This document shows, piece after piece, positions 1 to 9,601 of a stretch of 64,000 nucleotides of DNA; within the stretch, counting starts at the first letter, position 1, and every line of letters starts with the position of its first letter. The DNA comes from Bordetella parapertussis (GTDB lineage: Bacteria; Pseudomonadota; Gammaproteobacteria; Burkholderiales; SG8-41). The stretch covers positions 1-64,000 of the forward strand of contig CAMATZ010000036.1 in the NCBI GenBank assembly GCA_945861275.1, written 5' to 3'. The notes below the pieces were generated by a model, which did no database searches, was not told the origin of the DNA, and saw only the letters and a program-made list of their open reading frames with translations. The translations under genes were made by a program, and so were the position numbers.

Positions 1-1127
1 GTGGCAATGTCGATCACTGCCACTGGCTGATAGCGTTCGGCATAGGTGAGCGCATCGCACAGGATCAAGCGCCCTTCAGCATCGGTATTTAAAATCTCCA
101 CCGTCTGCCCCGACATGCTGGTGACAATATCGCCGGGTTTGGTGGCGCGGCTGCCGGGCATGTTTTCGGTGGCGGGAATAATGCCGACAACGTTGAGCGG
201 CAGACGCATTTCGCCGATGGCGCGCAAGGTGCCCAACACGCTGCCCGCGCCGCTCATGTCGAATTTCATTTCGTCCATTTCCCCCGCGGGCTTGAGCGAT
301 GTGCCGCCGGTGTCGAAGGTTACGCCTTTGCCGACCAGCACCACCGGCTTTTGACGCCGCGGTCCGCCGTTATATTCAAGCACTATCAGCTTGGGCGGTT
401 CCGCACTGCCGCGCGCCACGGACAGCAATGAGCCCATGCCGAGTTTTTTCATGTCGGCGCGTTCCAGCACTTTGACTTTCATTTTGTAGCGCTTGCCGAG
501 TTCGCGCGCTTCACGCGCGAGGTAGGCGGGCGTACACACATTGCCCGGCAGATTGCCGAGATCCTTGGCGAGGCTCACGCCGTGCCCCAACGCGACGCCT
601 TGCGCGAGCCCGCGCTGCGCGCCTGTGCGCTCGCTGGCTTGTGCGTAGGTAAAGGTAAGCCGCTGTAACGCCGCGGGTGGATTCTCGCGCTTGCTTTTCA
701 TTTGTTCAAAGCGATAGGCCGCGTCGATGGCCAGCGTGGCCGCCTGAGTGACGCGCCAGGTGATGTCTGAAGCGCCAGCGTCCAGCGCGGTAAGATGAAG
801 TTGCGCATCCGCCGCACCGGTGGCGCTGACAGCGCGCAGCGCGCTACCCAGCGCGTTGCGAAATGCTTTTTCATTGAACGATTTTTCCGGCCCCAGTCCG
901 GCCAACAACACGCGTTCGCAGGCGGTGTGGGGCACCTGGTGCAGCATCAATACGGTACCGGCGCGCCCATCCATGTCGCCGCTTTTCACGACTTGTGTGA
1001 GATAACCCTTTGCCACGCGATCGAGTGCGGCGGCAGGCGCCGAAAGTTTGCGTGATTCGAATACACCGACAACCACGCAGCCGGTTTTTGACAATCCCGG
1101 CGCAATACTTTTTGTGCTAAATTCCAC
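1..1127 (-). CDS. pepA: Leucyl aminopeptidase (cytosol aminopeptidase, M17), C-terminus outside window
   Basis: Two-metal aminopeptidase that removes N-terminal residues from peptides in the cytoplasm; the E. coli homologue also binds DNA. About 375 residues are visible and the frame runs off the left edge, so the last quarter is missing. The metal and active-site motifs are present: VGKGVTFDTGG (metal-binding Lys and Asp) and NTDAEGRL. I chose a GTG start at 1127 because a TGAGGAG ribosome site lies 8 nt upstream and the N-terminus MEFSTKS fits the family; no ATG fits. It is divergent from lptF with a gap of about 110 nt, the usual pepA/lptFG order in proteobacteria. Confidence 0.95.
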   Translation of the reverse strand, partial: MEFSTKSIAPGLSKTGCVVVGVFESRKLSAPAAALDRVAKGYLTQVVKSGDMDGRAGTVLMLHQVPHTACERVLLAGLGPEKSFNEKAFRNALGSALRAVSATGAADAQLHLTALDAGASDITWRVTQAATLAIDAAYRFEQMKSKRENPPAALQRLTFTYAQASERTGAQRGLAQGVALGHGVSLAKDLGNLPGNVCTPAYLAREARELGKRYKMKVKVLERADMKKLGMGSLLSVARGSAEPPKLIVLEYNGGPRRQKPVVLVGKGVTFDTGGTSLKPAGEMDEMKFDMSGAGSVLGTLRAIGEMRLPLNVVGIIPATENMPGSRATKPGDIVTSMSGQTVEILNTDAEGRLILCDALTYAERYQPVAVIDIA

Positions 1128-1236
1128 GGCAGACTCCTCATCGAAACACATTGAAACTCATCGCAACGCATCGAAAAATGAGCGGCGATAGGGTGCTGAT
1201 TATCGGCGGTTTTTCCATGAAAAGCAAAACGCCCGC

Positions 1237-2319
1237 ATGCTATTTCACAAGACTCTGCTGCGCGAGTTAACGAGTACCGCGCTGGCAACTTTTCTGGTGT
1301 TGCTGGGCATAGTGCTCACCACGCAACTGGTGCGGTTGCTGGCGCTGGCGGCCGGCGGCTCGATTACCTCGACCAGCGTGATCGCATTGCTGGGCTTTAC
1401 CTCGATCGGATTGCTGCCGACGCTGCTGTCGCTGACGTTGTTCATCGCCGTGCTGATGACCCTCAGCCGTGCCTACCGCGATTCGGAGATGGTGGTGTGG
1501 TTTTCGGGCGGCTTGAGCCTCGTGCGCTGGATCAAGCCGGTGCTGATGTTCGCGCTGCCACTGGTGTTTACCATCGCGCTGCTGGGGCTGGGCCTGTCGC
1601 CGTGGGCCGCAGGCAAGGCCGAGGACTACCGCAAAATTCTCGACAGCCGCGACGATGCATCTTCACTGTTGCCGGGTGTGTTTCGCGAATCGCGGCAGGC
1701 CGACCGCGTTTATTTTGTCGAAGCGGTTTCCGGCAGTGACAATCACGTCGCCAACGTATTTGTGAGTTCCACACAGCACGGCAAAGTCGGTGTCATGGTG
1801 GCGCGGCAAGGGTTTCAGGAAACCGCACCCAACGGCGAGCGCTTTCTGGTGTTGCTGAACGGGCACCGTTACGAGGGTGAGCCGGGCCGCGCGGATTTCA
1901 AGATTTATGAATTCGAGCGCCACGCCATGCGCATCGAAGCGCGCGAAGCGCCGCGCGCGCCAGGCACCAAAAATACGCACACGCTGGCGTTGCTTGAGCA
2001 AGGCGAGCCGCGCCACCTGGGTGAATTGTCGTGGCGCATCGGGCTGCCGGTGAGCGCACTCCTGCTGGCGCTGCTGGCGATTCCGCTTGCCTTCGTTAAT
2101 CCCCGTGCCGGCCGTTCGATTAACCTGATTATCGCGGTACTGGTTTACATGGTCTACGTCAATCTGCTATCGGTGGTGCAGGCGTATATTGCGCAATCGC
2201 GCATCGCGCTGGCGCCGGGCCTGCTGCTGGTGCATGCGACGGTCGCGCTGCTGTTAATTATGCTGTTCTACCACCGGCTCAGTGTGTTTTCGTTGCGGCG
2301 GTTGTTGAAACGACAATGA
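1237..2319 (+). CDS. lptF: LPS export ABC transporter permease LptF
   Basis: Inner-membrane half of the LptB2FG transporter, which extracts lipopolysaccharide from the inner membrane and passes it to LptC and LptA. The 360-residue length is normal for the YjgP/YjgQ family. N-terminal hydrophobic segments (about residues 15-110) are followed by a periplasmic beta-rich domain (about 130-260) and C-terminal membrane segments (about 270-350). The start MLFHKTLLREL is typical. It ends one base before lptG begins, so the two are co-transcribed and probably translationally coupled. Confidence 0.95.
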   Translation: MLFHKTLLRELTSTALATFLVLLGIVLTTQLVRLLALAAGGSITSTSVIALLGFTSIGLLPTLLSLTLFIAVLMTLSRAYRDSEMVVWFSGGLSLVRWIKPVLMFALPLVFTIALLGLGLSPWAAGKAEDYRKILDSRDDASSLLPGVFRESRQADRVYFVEAVSGSDNHVANVFVSSTQHGKVGVMVARQGFQETAPNGERFLVLLNGHRYEGEPGRADFKIYEFERHAMRIEAREAPRAPGTKNTHTLALLEQGEPRHLGELSWRIGLPVSALLLALLAIPLAFVNPRAGRSINLIIAVLVYMVYVNLLSVVQAYIAQSRIALAPGLLLVHATVALLLIMLFYHRLSVFSLRRLLKRQ

Positions 2320-2320
2320 G

Positions 2321-3394
2321 ATGAAAACGCTGCGCCGTTATATCGTCCGCGAGATTGTTTTGGCCAGCGCCATGGTGATGGCGGCGCTGTTGATGCTGTT
2401 TGCGTTTTTTGACCTGGTTGAAGAGATTAAAGACCTGGGTCGCGGCGGCTATCAACTGCGGCACGTGGCGCGCCATGTGCTGTTGTCGGTGCCGACGCAT
2501 GTCTACGAGATTTTTCCGATAGCCGCGCTGATCGGCACCCTGTTTGCGTTGGCGCAACTGGTGGCCAGCTCCGAATACACGGTGATGCGCACGGCGGGGG
2601 TGTCGGTGACACGCGTGCTGGGTGCGATTATGAGCGCGGGGCTGCTGTTCGCGGCGCTGACCTTTGTGTTTGGCGAATACATCGGGCCGGTGTCGGAGCA
2701 ACTGGCGCAGCAGTTGCGTTCGCGAGCGATCACCGGCATCGTCGCGCAGGAGTTTCGTTCCGGGTTGTGGCTGAAGGATGACAAAAGCTTTATCAATGTG
2801 CGCGAAGTGACCAGCGCCGGACAACTGAAAGGTGTGCACATTTACGAATTCGACGACGCTTTGCGTCTGCGTTCGGTGCGTTCGGCGCAAAGTGGCGTGT
2901 ATCAGGGCGAGCGCCAGTGGTTGCTGGGCGACGTGGTAACGACCTCGTTCACCGACGTGCGCACTACGGTCGAAAAAACGTCAGTGGCGGCCTGGAGTTC
3001 GGTGCTGGAGCCGCGATTGCTTAACGTATTGATGGTGCATCCGGAACAAATGTCGGCGACAAGCCTGCATTCGTTTGCGCAGCATTTGCGCGACAATCGC
3101 CAGAAATCATTGCGCTACGAAATCGCCCTGTGGTCGAAGATCACCTATCCGCTGGCGGTGCTGACGATGATGACACTGGCGTTGCCGTTTGCGTATTTTC
3201 AGCGGCGTCAGGGCGGCGTGGGCGGGCGCATATTCGCCGGCATCATGCTGGGGCTGGCGTTTTATTTTCTGAATCAGCTTTCGGCGCACCTGGGTCTGCT
3301 GAATGACTGGCCGGCGCCGGCCAGCGCGTTGTTGCCGACCGCGGCGTTTCTGTGCATGGCGGTGGCGATGTTGTGGCAGCAAGAGCGGCGCTAG
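2321..3394 (+). CDS. lptG: LPS export ABC transporter permease LptG
   Basis: Partner of LptF in the LPS exporter. It has 357 residues with the same layout: paired N-terminal membrane helices, a periplasmic jellyroll domain in the middle, and C-terminal helices. The opening MKTLRRYIVREIV is characteristic. It starts one base after the lptF stop. The next genes are on the opposite strand and converge on it, so lptFG is a two-gene unit. Confidence 0.95.
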   Translation: MKTLRRYIVREIVLASAMVMAALLMLFAFFDLVEEIKDLGRGGYQLRHVARHVLLSVPTHVYEIFPIAALIGTLFALAQLVASSEYTVMRTAGVSVTRVLGAIMSAGLLFAALTFVFGEYIGPVSEQLAQQLRSRAITGIVAQEFRSGLWLKDDKSFINVREVTSAGQLKGVHIYEFDDALRLRSVRSAQSGVYQGERQWLLGDVVTTSFTDVRTTVEKTSVAAWSSVLEPRLLNVLMVHPEQMSATSLHSFAQHLRDNRQKSLRYEIALWSKITYPLAVLTMMTLALPFAYFQRRQGGVGGRIFAGIMLGLAFYFLNQLSAHLGLLNDWPAPASALLPTAAFLCMAVAMLWQQERR

Positions 3395-3412
3395 GCAGCT
3401 CTGCGCGCGTAA

Positions 3413-3862
3413 TCATTCCCCCGTCGTTACCAGCCGCGTGCCCGCCAGGCGATCGTGCAGAAACTGCGACTCCCGATCCACGAGCGCCCACGCAAAGCCG
3501 AGGCCCAGCGTGGCAACGCTGGCGAGTGCCCCCGCGTAACGCAGCAGCGCGCGGGTGCGGCTCAGCGGCGAACCGTCTTTCGATACCAGCCGCAGCTTCC
3601 ATGTTTTCATGGGTAGCGTCTGTCCCGTGCCCGTCCACTGCCATACATAAAAGCAGGCGCAAATGACCACCAGCCAAACCTGCAGCGTGGTGCGTGCGAT
3701 GACCGGGTCCCATGTGCGTGTGAGCATCACTACCGGCAGCGTGCCGGCGAACAGCACAGCGGCCTGGATCAGGGCTTCGTAGATGAGACTGATGAGCCGC
3801 CGCCTTAGGGTTGCGCGGCTTGCGCCATCGAGGTTGGCAGCGCCGGGCGTGCCCGTGGTCAC
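3413..3862 (-). CDS. RDD family membrane protein
   Basis: 149-residue integral membrane protein of the RDD family, whose members are poorly characterised; some are implicated in ion transport. The family-naming region is RRLISLIYEALIQ near residue 22. The TLPMKTWKLRLVSKDG loop and a C-terminal DRLAGT motif are also typical. The open frame extends upstream, but a GTG at 3862 overlaps the preceding stop (GTGA) and gives a family-length product, so I use it. It is the last gene of the sigma-DUF3619-DUF3106-RDD operon, a recurring order in betaproteobacteria. Confidence 0.85.
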   Translation of the reverse strand: MTTGTPGAANLDGASRATLRRRLISLIYEALIQAAVLFAGTLPVVMLTRTWDPVIARTTLQVWLVVICACFYVWQWTGTGQTLPMKTWKLRLVSKDGSPLSRTRALLRYAGALASVATLGLGFAWALVDRESQFLHDRLAGTRLVTTGE

Positions 3863-4302
3863 TTGCCGGGTGTGTCTGCCGCAGCGTCCGTAGCGGCGGG
3901 TGGCGGCGAGGGCGATTGCTGATGCTGCTGCCACTTTTGCCGCAGTTCGCCGCGCTGAGGACGCGGCAGTTGCCGCAACGCTTTGTAGTTTTCGCGCGCG
4001 ACCCGGCGTTGCGCGGGCGTCAGTTGCGCCCATGCCTGCATGCGGGTCTGCAGGCGTTGCTGTTCATCGGGCTTCATTTTCGGGTAACGGTTGGCGATGG
4101 TGACCCACTTTTTGCGGCGCGTGGTGTCGAGGCTGTCCCAATCCGCTGCCAGCGGCGCGAGCACAGCCTGCTGCTTCGGTGAAAGCTCCGACCACAGCGG
4201 ACGCGGCGATTTACCCGTTGCGCCGCCGTTCTGCGCTTGCTGCGCGGCGGCGCCGTACGCGAAAAAAAAGCTGGTTATCAGTATCAGGGCCGCTTTAACC
4301 AC
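3859..4302 (-). CDS. DUF3106 domain protein, exported
   Basis: 147 residues with a clear signal peptide (MVKAALILITSFFFAYGAAA). The mature part is rich in Trp, Gln and Arg, with repeats of the type LSPKQQAVLAPLA, WDSL, RKKWVTIA and RYPKM, and ends in a Pro/Ala tail. DUF3106 proteins resemble periplasmic CpxP/Spy-like helical proteins in repeat character, but this likeness is only by eye. Its start overlaps the end of the DUF3619 gene by 19 nt and its stop overlaps the RDD start. Confidence 0.85.
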   Translation of the reverse strand: MVKAALILITSFFFAYGAAAQQAQNGGATGKSPRPLWSELSPKQQAVLAPLAADWDSLDTTRRKKWVTIANRYPKMKPDEQQRLQTRMQAWAQLTPAQRRVARENYKALRQLPRPQRGELRQKWQQHQQSPSPPPAATDAAADTPGK

Positions 4303-4688
4303 GAGTCGAAGCCTTTGTCGAGATAGGCGTTGATCGGCAGCTCACCGGTAAGCAAGCCTTCGTCGATATCCGCGATGTCACTGCCTTGCTGGCTAAAAGT
4401 CTGCCATGCGACCACACCGGCCAGCGACGTCAGCAGCGCCAAAAGCACAAATCCGGCGCGCAAATTATAGCTAAACGGTTCGGCAAATCGACCCAGTCCA
4501 AGGCGACTGGCGGCCTCGCCGGCCCACTCGGGCGCCCACGCGTGTGACGGTCTTTGCTGAAAGTGAGCAAGCGCTTCCTTACGCGCCGCGAGCAATTTCG
4601 CCGCCGTGGCGGCGTCCATTTCACGCGTACCTTGATTGAGCAGCCCCACTATTTTTCTTGCCAATTCATGATCTTGTTGTGCATTCAT
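4284..4688 (-). CDS. DUF3619 family membrane protein, possible anti-sigma partner
   Basis: 134 residues: a cytoplasmic helical N-terminus (MNAQQDHELARKIVGLLNQG), one membrane segment at about residues 74-95 (FVLLALLTSLAGVVAW), and a short acidic C-terminal part outside the membrane. The ATG at 4688 overlaps the stop of the sigma-factor gene (ATGA), which implies coupled translation at fixed ratio. A cytoplasmic domain plus one helix directly behind a sigma factor is the usual arrangement of an anti-sigma factor; that role is inference, not a known DUF3619 function. Confidence 0.8.
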   Translation of the reverse strand: MNAQQDHELARKIVGLLNQGTREMDAATAAKLLAARKEALAHFQQRPSHAWAPEWAGEAASRLGLGRFAEPFSYNLRAGFVLLALLTSLAGVVAWQTFSQQGSDIADIDEGLLTGELPINAYLDKGFDSWLKRP

Positions 4689-5251
4689 AGCGTAATACCC
4701 TGTTTCTTCAACGTTTCTGCGAGCGTATGCGTTGCGCGGGAGCAATGCGTTTTTACGCTGCCCTGAGAGCATCCCATAGCTTGTGCCGCTTCCGCAACGT
4801 CCATTTCCTCCCAATAACGCAGAACGAAGGCCTGGCGTTGACGAGGGGGCAGTTTGGCCAGCGCCTTCTCAATGAAGGCAAGGGTTTGCGCGCGCTCCAG
4901 TAGTTGCGGTGGTGGCGCTGCTTCGACCGACTCGTTCTCGACTTCCAGCGTTTCCAGCGGATCGTAGTCACCCTCGGAATCTTCATTGATCAACGAAGAT
5001 ATGGGCGTAGTCCACATTGATCGTACTTTTTGCCGGCGGTAAAAATCGCGAATCGTATTCTGCAGGATGCGCTGAAACAGCGGTGGCAACTCCGCAGGCG
5101 GTCGATCAGCGTATTTTTCCGACAGTTTCAGCATCGCATCCTGAACGATATCCAACGCGGTATGCTCGTCGCGCACGGCATACATGGCCTGCTTGTAGGC
5201 GCGGCGTTCCACCTCGGCGAGGAAGTCTGCCAGTTCCTTGTATGTAGCCAG
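4685..5251 (-). CDS. RNA polymerase sigma factor, sigma-70/ECF-like
   Basis: Small sigma factor with region 2 at the N-terminus (KQAMYAVRDEHTALDIVQD) and a region 4 helix-turn-helix near the C-terminus (LPPRQRQAFVLRYWEEMD and MGCSQGSVKTH). The first conventional start is a GTG at 5212, but the frame continues upstream as ATYKELADFLAEVERR, which fits a sigma N-terminus. A CTG at 5251 with GAGG about 8 nt upstream is the only plausible initiator before an in-frame TAG, so I extend to it (188 residues). It is the first gene of a four-gene operon with overlapping joints and is divergent from ilvI. The promoters it recognises are unknown. Confidence 0.8.
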   Translation of the reverse strand: MATYKELADFLAEVERRAYKQAMYAVRDEHTALDIVQDAMLKLSEKYADRPPAELPPLFQRILQNTIRDFYRRQKVRSMWTTPISSLINEDSEGDYDPLETLEVENESVEAAPPPQLLERAQTLAFIEKALAKLPPRQRQAFVLRYWEEMDVAEAAQAMGCSQGSVKTHCSRATHTLAETLKKQGITL

Positions 5252-5593
5252 TTCGGCTGCCTCTATGTGCTATTTACACTGTTGCGGTTCGCCGCGCAGC
5301 CGAGCCTTGGTTCCGCCAGCGTCACTTGCAGTGACAGCAGCAGCGCGCCCCGACCGTTCCCGCGCATCTTAGCAAAAGCGGGCGAAGACCGCGAAAAGGA
5401 TCGCGAACCCGCGCCATGAAATGCAGCTATCATGCTGTTTCCAAAACAGTTTTACTTAATCTCCCTTGACCCGGCGCGGGGTAAAAGGTAACCTATAAAG
5501 TTCCCGCGCGTTGAAATTTGGGCGGTGGCTTTCGGCCGCTCGCTCTTTCATGCGTCCATATTAGGTTGTTCCTACATTAGGGTTACGTTTGTC
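5252..5593. promoter_or_regulatory. Divergent intergenic region between sigma operon and ilvIHC, with candidate ilv promoter
   Basis: No gene is visible in this stretch of about 340 nt. On the + strand TTGACC (5466-5471), 17 nt, TAACCT (5489-5494) forms a candidate sigma-70 promoter, leaving a leader of roughly 95 nt before the ilvI ATG. I could not find a convincing leader peptide or attenuator. The reading frame in front of ilvI is open from 5525, but its residues do not look like IlvI. Confidence 0.35.
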
Positions 5594-7291
5594 ATGCAAT
5601 TAACCGGTGCCGAGATTGTTATTCGTTGCCTTCAGGCAGAGGGTGTCGAGCATGTGTTTGGCTATCCAGGTGGCGCCGTCCTCTATATTTACGACGAGTT
5701 GTTCAAGCAGAACAAGGTCAAGCACATATTGGTGCGCCACGAGCAGGGCGCGTTACACGCCGCAGACGGCTACGCGCGTTCGACCAACAAGGTCGGCGTA
5801 GCGCTGGTCACCTCCGGGCCTGGCGTAACCAATGCCGTTACCGGTATCGCCACCGCGTACACGGATTCCATACCGCTGGTCGTGATCACCGGCCAGGTGC
5901 CCACCTATGCCATCGGCGAAGATGCGTTCCAGGAGTGCGACACGGTGGGTATTACCCGGCCGTGCGTCAAACACAATTTCCTGGTGCGCGAAGCAAAGGA
6001 TATTGCCAGCACCATCAAGAAAGCGTTCTACATCGCCGCCACCGGGCGTCCGGGGCCGGTGGTGGTGGATATTCCCAAGGATGTCACTGCCGCCAAAGCC
6101 GAGTTTTTATACCCGGATAAAGTAAACATGCGTTCCTACAACCCGGTGAGCAAGGGCCATCCCGGGCAAATAAAAAAAGCCATTCAGTTGCTGGCCACCG
6201 CCAAGCGCCCGATGGTCTATGCCGGCGGCGGCGTGATTCTGGGTGATGCTTCGGTGGAATTAACGCAGTTGGTGAGAACCCTAGGTTTTCCCTGCACCAA
6301 CACCTTGATGGGACTCGGCGGTTACCCGGCGACCGACCGTCAGTTTGTCGGCATGCTCGGCATGCATGGCACGTACGAAGCCAATCTCGCGATGCAGAAT
6401 TGCGACGTGCTGTTCGCGATCGGCGCGCGCTTCGATGACCGAGTGATAGGCAATCCGAAGCATTTCTTTGATCCGCAGCGCAGCATCATTCATATTGACG
6501 TGGATCCCTCGTCCATTTCCAAACGTGTCAAGGTCGATGTGCCCATTGTTGGCGATGTGCGCGACGTGCTCAGGGAATTCAACAAGCAACTGGAGGCCGC
6601 CAAGGTTGTGGCGGACGCGTCGGCGCTCAAGAGCTGGTGGGCGCAGATCGAAGAATGGCGGGGCCGCGATTGTCTGAAGTATGACCGCGCCAGCCCCCTT
6701 ATCAAGCCGCAGTTCGTGGTGCAAAAACTCTATGAAATCACCAAGGGCGATGCCATTATCACCTCGGACGTGGGGCAGCATCAAATGTGGGCCGCGCAGT
6801 TTTATAAATTCACCAAGCCGCGGCGCTGGATCAACTCCGGCGGTCTGGGCACCATGGGTTTTGGCTTGCCGGCCGCGATGGGCGCACAGCTTGCCAACCC
6901 GAAGTCGACGGTGGCTTGCGTTACCGGCGAGGCCAGCATTCAGATGTGCATACAAGAACTATCGACCTGCAAGCAGTACAAATTGCCGATCAAGCTGGTG
7001 AATCTGAACAACCGTTACATGGGCATGGTGCGGCAGTGGCAGGAGTTTTTTCATGGCAACCGTTACGCGGAATCGTACATGGATGCGCTGCCGGATTTTG
7101 TGAAACTGGCGGAGTCGTACGGACACGTCGGCATGCGCATCGACAAACCATCTGATGTGGAAGCTGCGCTGAAAGAAGCCTTCGCGCGCAAGAAGGATTT
7201 GGTGTTCATGGATTTCATCACCGATCAGACCGAAAACGTGTTTCCGATGGTGCCCGCCGGCAAGGGCTTGTCGGAAATGACTCTGGTATAA
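5594..7291 (+). CDS. ilvI: Acetolactate synthase large (catalytic) subunit
   Basis: Thiamine-diphosphate and FAD enzyme that condenses pyruvate with pyruvate or 2-oxobutyrate, the first common step of valine, leucine and isoleucine synthesis. From the ATG at 5594 it has 565 residues, normal for the family, starting MQLTGAEIVIRCLQ. The catalytic Glu is E50 in RHEQGALHAADGYAR. The cofactor motif appears as TGEASIQM with the paired NN about 25 residues later; the third Gly of the usual GDG/GEG is Ala. It is followed 10 nt later by ilvH and then ilvC. Confidence 0.95.
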   Translation: MQLTGAEIVIRCLQAEGVEHVFGYPGGAVLYIYDELFKQNKVKHILVRHEQGALHAADGYARSTNKVGVALVTSGPGVTNAVTGIATAYTDSIPLVVITGQVPTYAIGEDAFQECDTVGITRPCVKHNFLVREAKDIASTIKKAFYIAATGRPGPVVVDIPKDVTAAKAEFLYPDKVNMRSYNPVSKGHPGQIKKAIQLLATAKRPMVYAGGGVILGDASVELTQLVRTLGFPCTNTLMGLGGYPATDRQFVGMLGMHGTYEANLAMQNCDVLFAIGARFDDRVIGNPKHFFDPQRSIIHIDVDPSSISKRVKVDVPIVGDVRDVLREFNKQLEAAKVVADASALKSWWAQIEEWRGRDCLKYDRASPLIKPQFVVQKLYEITKGDAIITSDVGQHQMWAAQFYKFTKPRRWINSGGLGTMGFGLPAAMGAQLANPKSTVACVTGEASIQMCIQELSTCKQYKLPIKLVNLNNRYMGMVRQWQEFFHGNRYAESYMDALPDFVKLAESYGHVGMRIDKPSDVEAALKEAFARKKDLVFMDFITDQTENVFPMVPAGKGLSEMTLV

Positions 7292-7301
7292 GCCCAACAC
7301 G

Positions 7302-7793
7302 ATGCGACATATCATTTCAGTATTACTGGAGAACGAAGCCGGCGCGTTATCGCGCGTGGCGGGACTATTTTCCGCGCGCGGCTACAATATCGAATCGTTA
7401 ACCGTGGCGCCGACCGAAGACGCGACACTGTCGCGCATGACCGTGGTCACCAGCGGTTCTGACGAGGTTATCGAGCAAATAACCAAACAGCTCAACAAGC
7501 TGATCGATGTGGTCAAAGTGGTTGACCTGTCCGAAGGCGAACACATTGAACGTGAGTTGATGCTGGTCAAAGTGCGCGCCGTGGGCAAGGATCGCGAGGA
7601 AATGAAACGCATGTGCGACATCTTCCGTGGCCGCATTATTGATGTCACCGACAAGGATTACACCATCGAATTGACCGGCACCGGATCCAAGCTCGATGCG
7701 TTCCTCAAGGCCATTGAAAGCGCCGCGATACTCGAGACCGTGCGCACCGGGGCTTCCGGCATAGGACGAGGCGACAGGGTGCTGAAGGTTTAG
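7302..7793 (+). CDS. ilvH: Acetolactate synthase small (regulatory) subunit
   Basis: 163-residue regulatory subunit. An N-terminal ACT domain (about 1-75, MRHIISVLLENEAGALSRVAG) binds valine for feedback inhibition, and a C-terminal domain contacts the large subunit. The motif FSARGYNIESLTVAPTED is diagnostic. It lies 10 nt after ilvI and is co-transcribed. Confidence 0.96.
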   Translation: MRHIISVLLENEAGALSRVAGLFSARGYNIESLTVAPTEDATLSRMTVVTSGSDEVIEQITKQLNKLIDVVKVVDLSEGEHIERELMLVKVRAVGKDREEMKRMCDIFRGRIIDVTDKDYTIELTGTGSKLDAFLKAIESAAILETVRTGASGIGRGDRVLKV

Positions 7794-7819
7794 CGTTTGG
7801 CGAGTGTATCGATTTTTAG

Positions 7820-8887
<1,068 letters not shown>

Positions 8888-8894
8888 TGAATGC

Positions 8895-8949
8895 GTGAAG
8901 AGTGAAGGGTGAAGGGGTACCCCTTCACTATTCACCCTTCACCCTTCAC
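8895..8949. repeat. GTGAA-rich long inverted repeat after ilvC, terminator-like
   Basis: The centre is a perfect 20-nt palindrome at 8909-8928 (GTGAAGGGGT followed by its complement). It is extended by outer arms GTGAAGAGTGAAGG and TATTCACCCTTCAC that pair imperfectly. The whole 55-nt stretch can form one long hairpin between ilvC and psd. There is no clear T run, so it may be a processing or mRNA-stability element rather than a simple terminator. Confidence 0.6.
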
Positions 8950-8959
8950 GTTTTCACTG

Positions 8960-9601
8960 ATGAATTATCCCCACCCCATCATTGCCCGCGAAGGTTGGCC
9001 CTTTATCGCGCTGGCGTTGGTGGTGGCCATTGCTGTGCACGCTTTTGCGGGATGGGCTGCTGCGGTGTTTTTCTGGATGCTGCTGGTGTTCATGATCCAG
9101 TTTTTTCGCGATCCGCCGCGCCAGATTCCTGCCGACCCTAGCGCGGTGCTGTCGCCGGCAGACGGGCGCGTGATGGTGGTGGAGCGTGCGCGGGACACTT
9201 ACCTGAATCGCGATGCGCTGAAAATCAGCGTGTTCATGAACGTATTCAACGCCCACTCAAATCGCAGCCCGGTGGATGGCGAGGTGCGCAACACCTGGTA
9301 TTTCGCGGGCCGCTTTTTCAATGCGGCGCTGGCCAAGGCCTCGCTTGAAAATGAACGTGCGGTGCTGTGGATCAAAACACCCGCGGGCGCGGATGTCACC
9401 TGCGTGCAGGTGGCGGGTTTGGTGGCACGGCGCATTCTTTGCTACGCGAAAACCGGACAGCAACTCGCGCGCGGCGAACGTTTTGGGTTCATCCGCTTCG
9501 GTTCGCGGGTCGATCTGTATCTGCCGCTCGATGCCACGCCACGCGTGGCGGTAGGCGATATGGTGTATGCGACGCAGTCCGTGGTTGCGGTGCTGCCATG
9601 A
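8960..9601 (+). CDS. psd: Phosphatidylserine decarboxylase proenzyme, short type
   Basis: Makes phosphatidylethanolamine from phosphatidylserine at the inner membrane. It is a 213-residue short form with two hydrophobic stretches near the N-terminus (about 13-50) followed by RDPPRQIP and LSPADGRV. The self-cleavage site that creates the pyruvoyl group is the Ser of [10 protein letters not shown] near the C-terminus. The ATG at 8960 gives the expected N-terminus; an upstream in-frame start at 8909 lies inside the inverted repeat. Its stop overlaps the pssA start (ATGA), so the two lipid enzymes are coupled. Confidence 0.93.
   Translation: MNYPHPIIAREGWPFIALALVVAIAVHAFAGWAAAVFFWMLLVFMIQFFRDPPRQIPADPSAVLSPADGRVMVVERARDTYLNRDALKISVFMNVFNAHSNRSPVDGEVRNTWYFAGRFFNAALAKASLENERAVLWIKTPAGADVTCVQVAGLVARRILCYAKTGQQLARGERFGFIRFGSRVDLYLPLDATPRVAVGDMVYATQSVVAVLP

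Noticed and set aside
6922-6945. IlvI cofactor motif reads GEA instead of GDG or GEG.
   Set aside because: All other catalytic features are intact; I believe this variant occurs in other betaproteobacterial IlvI proteins, so it is not a sign of inactivity.
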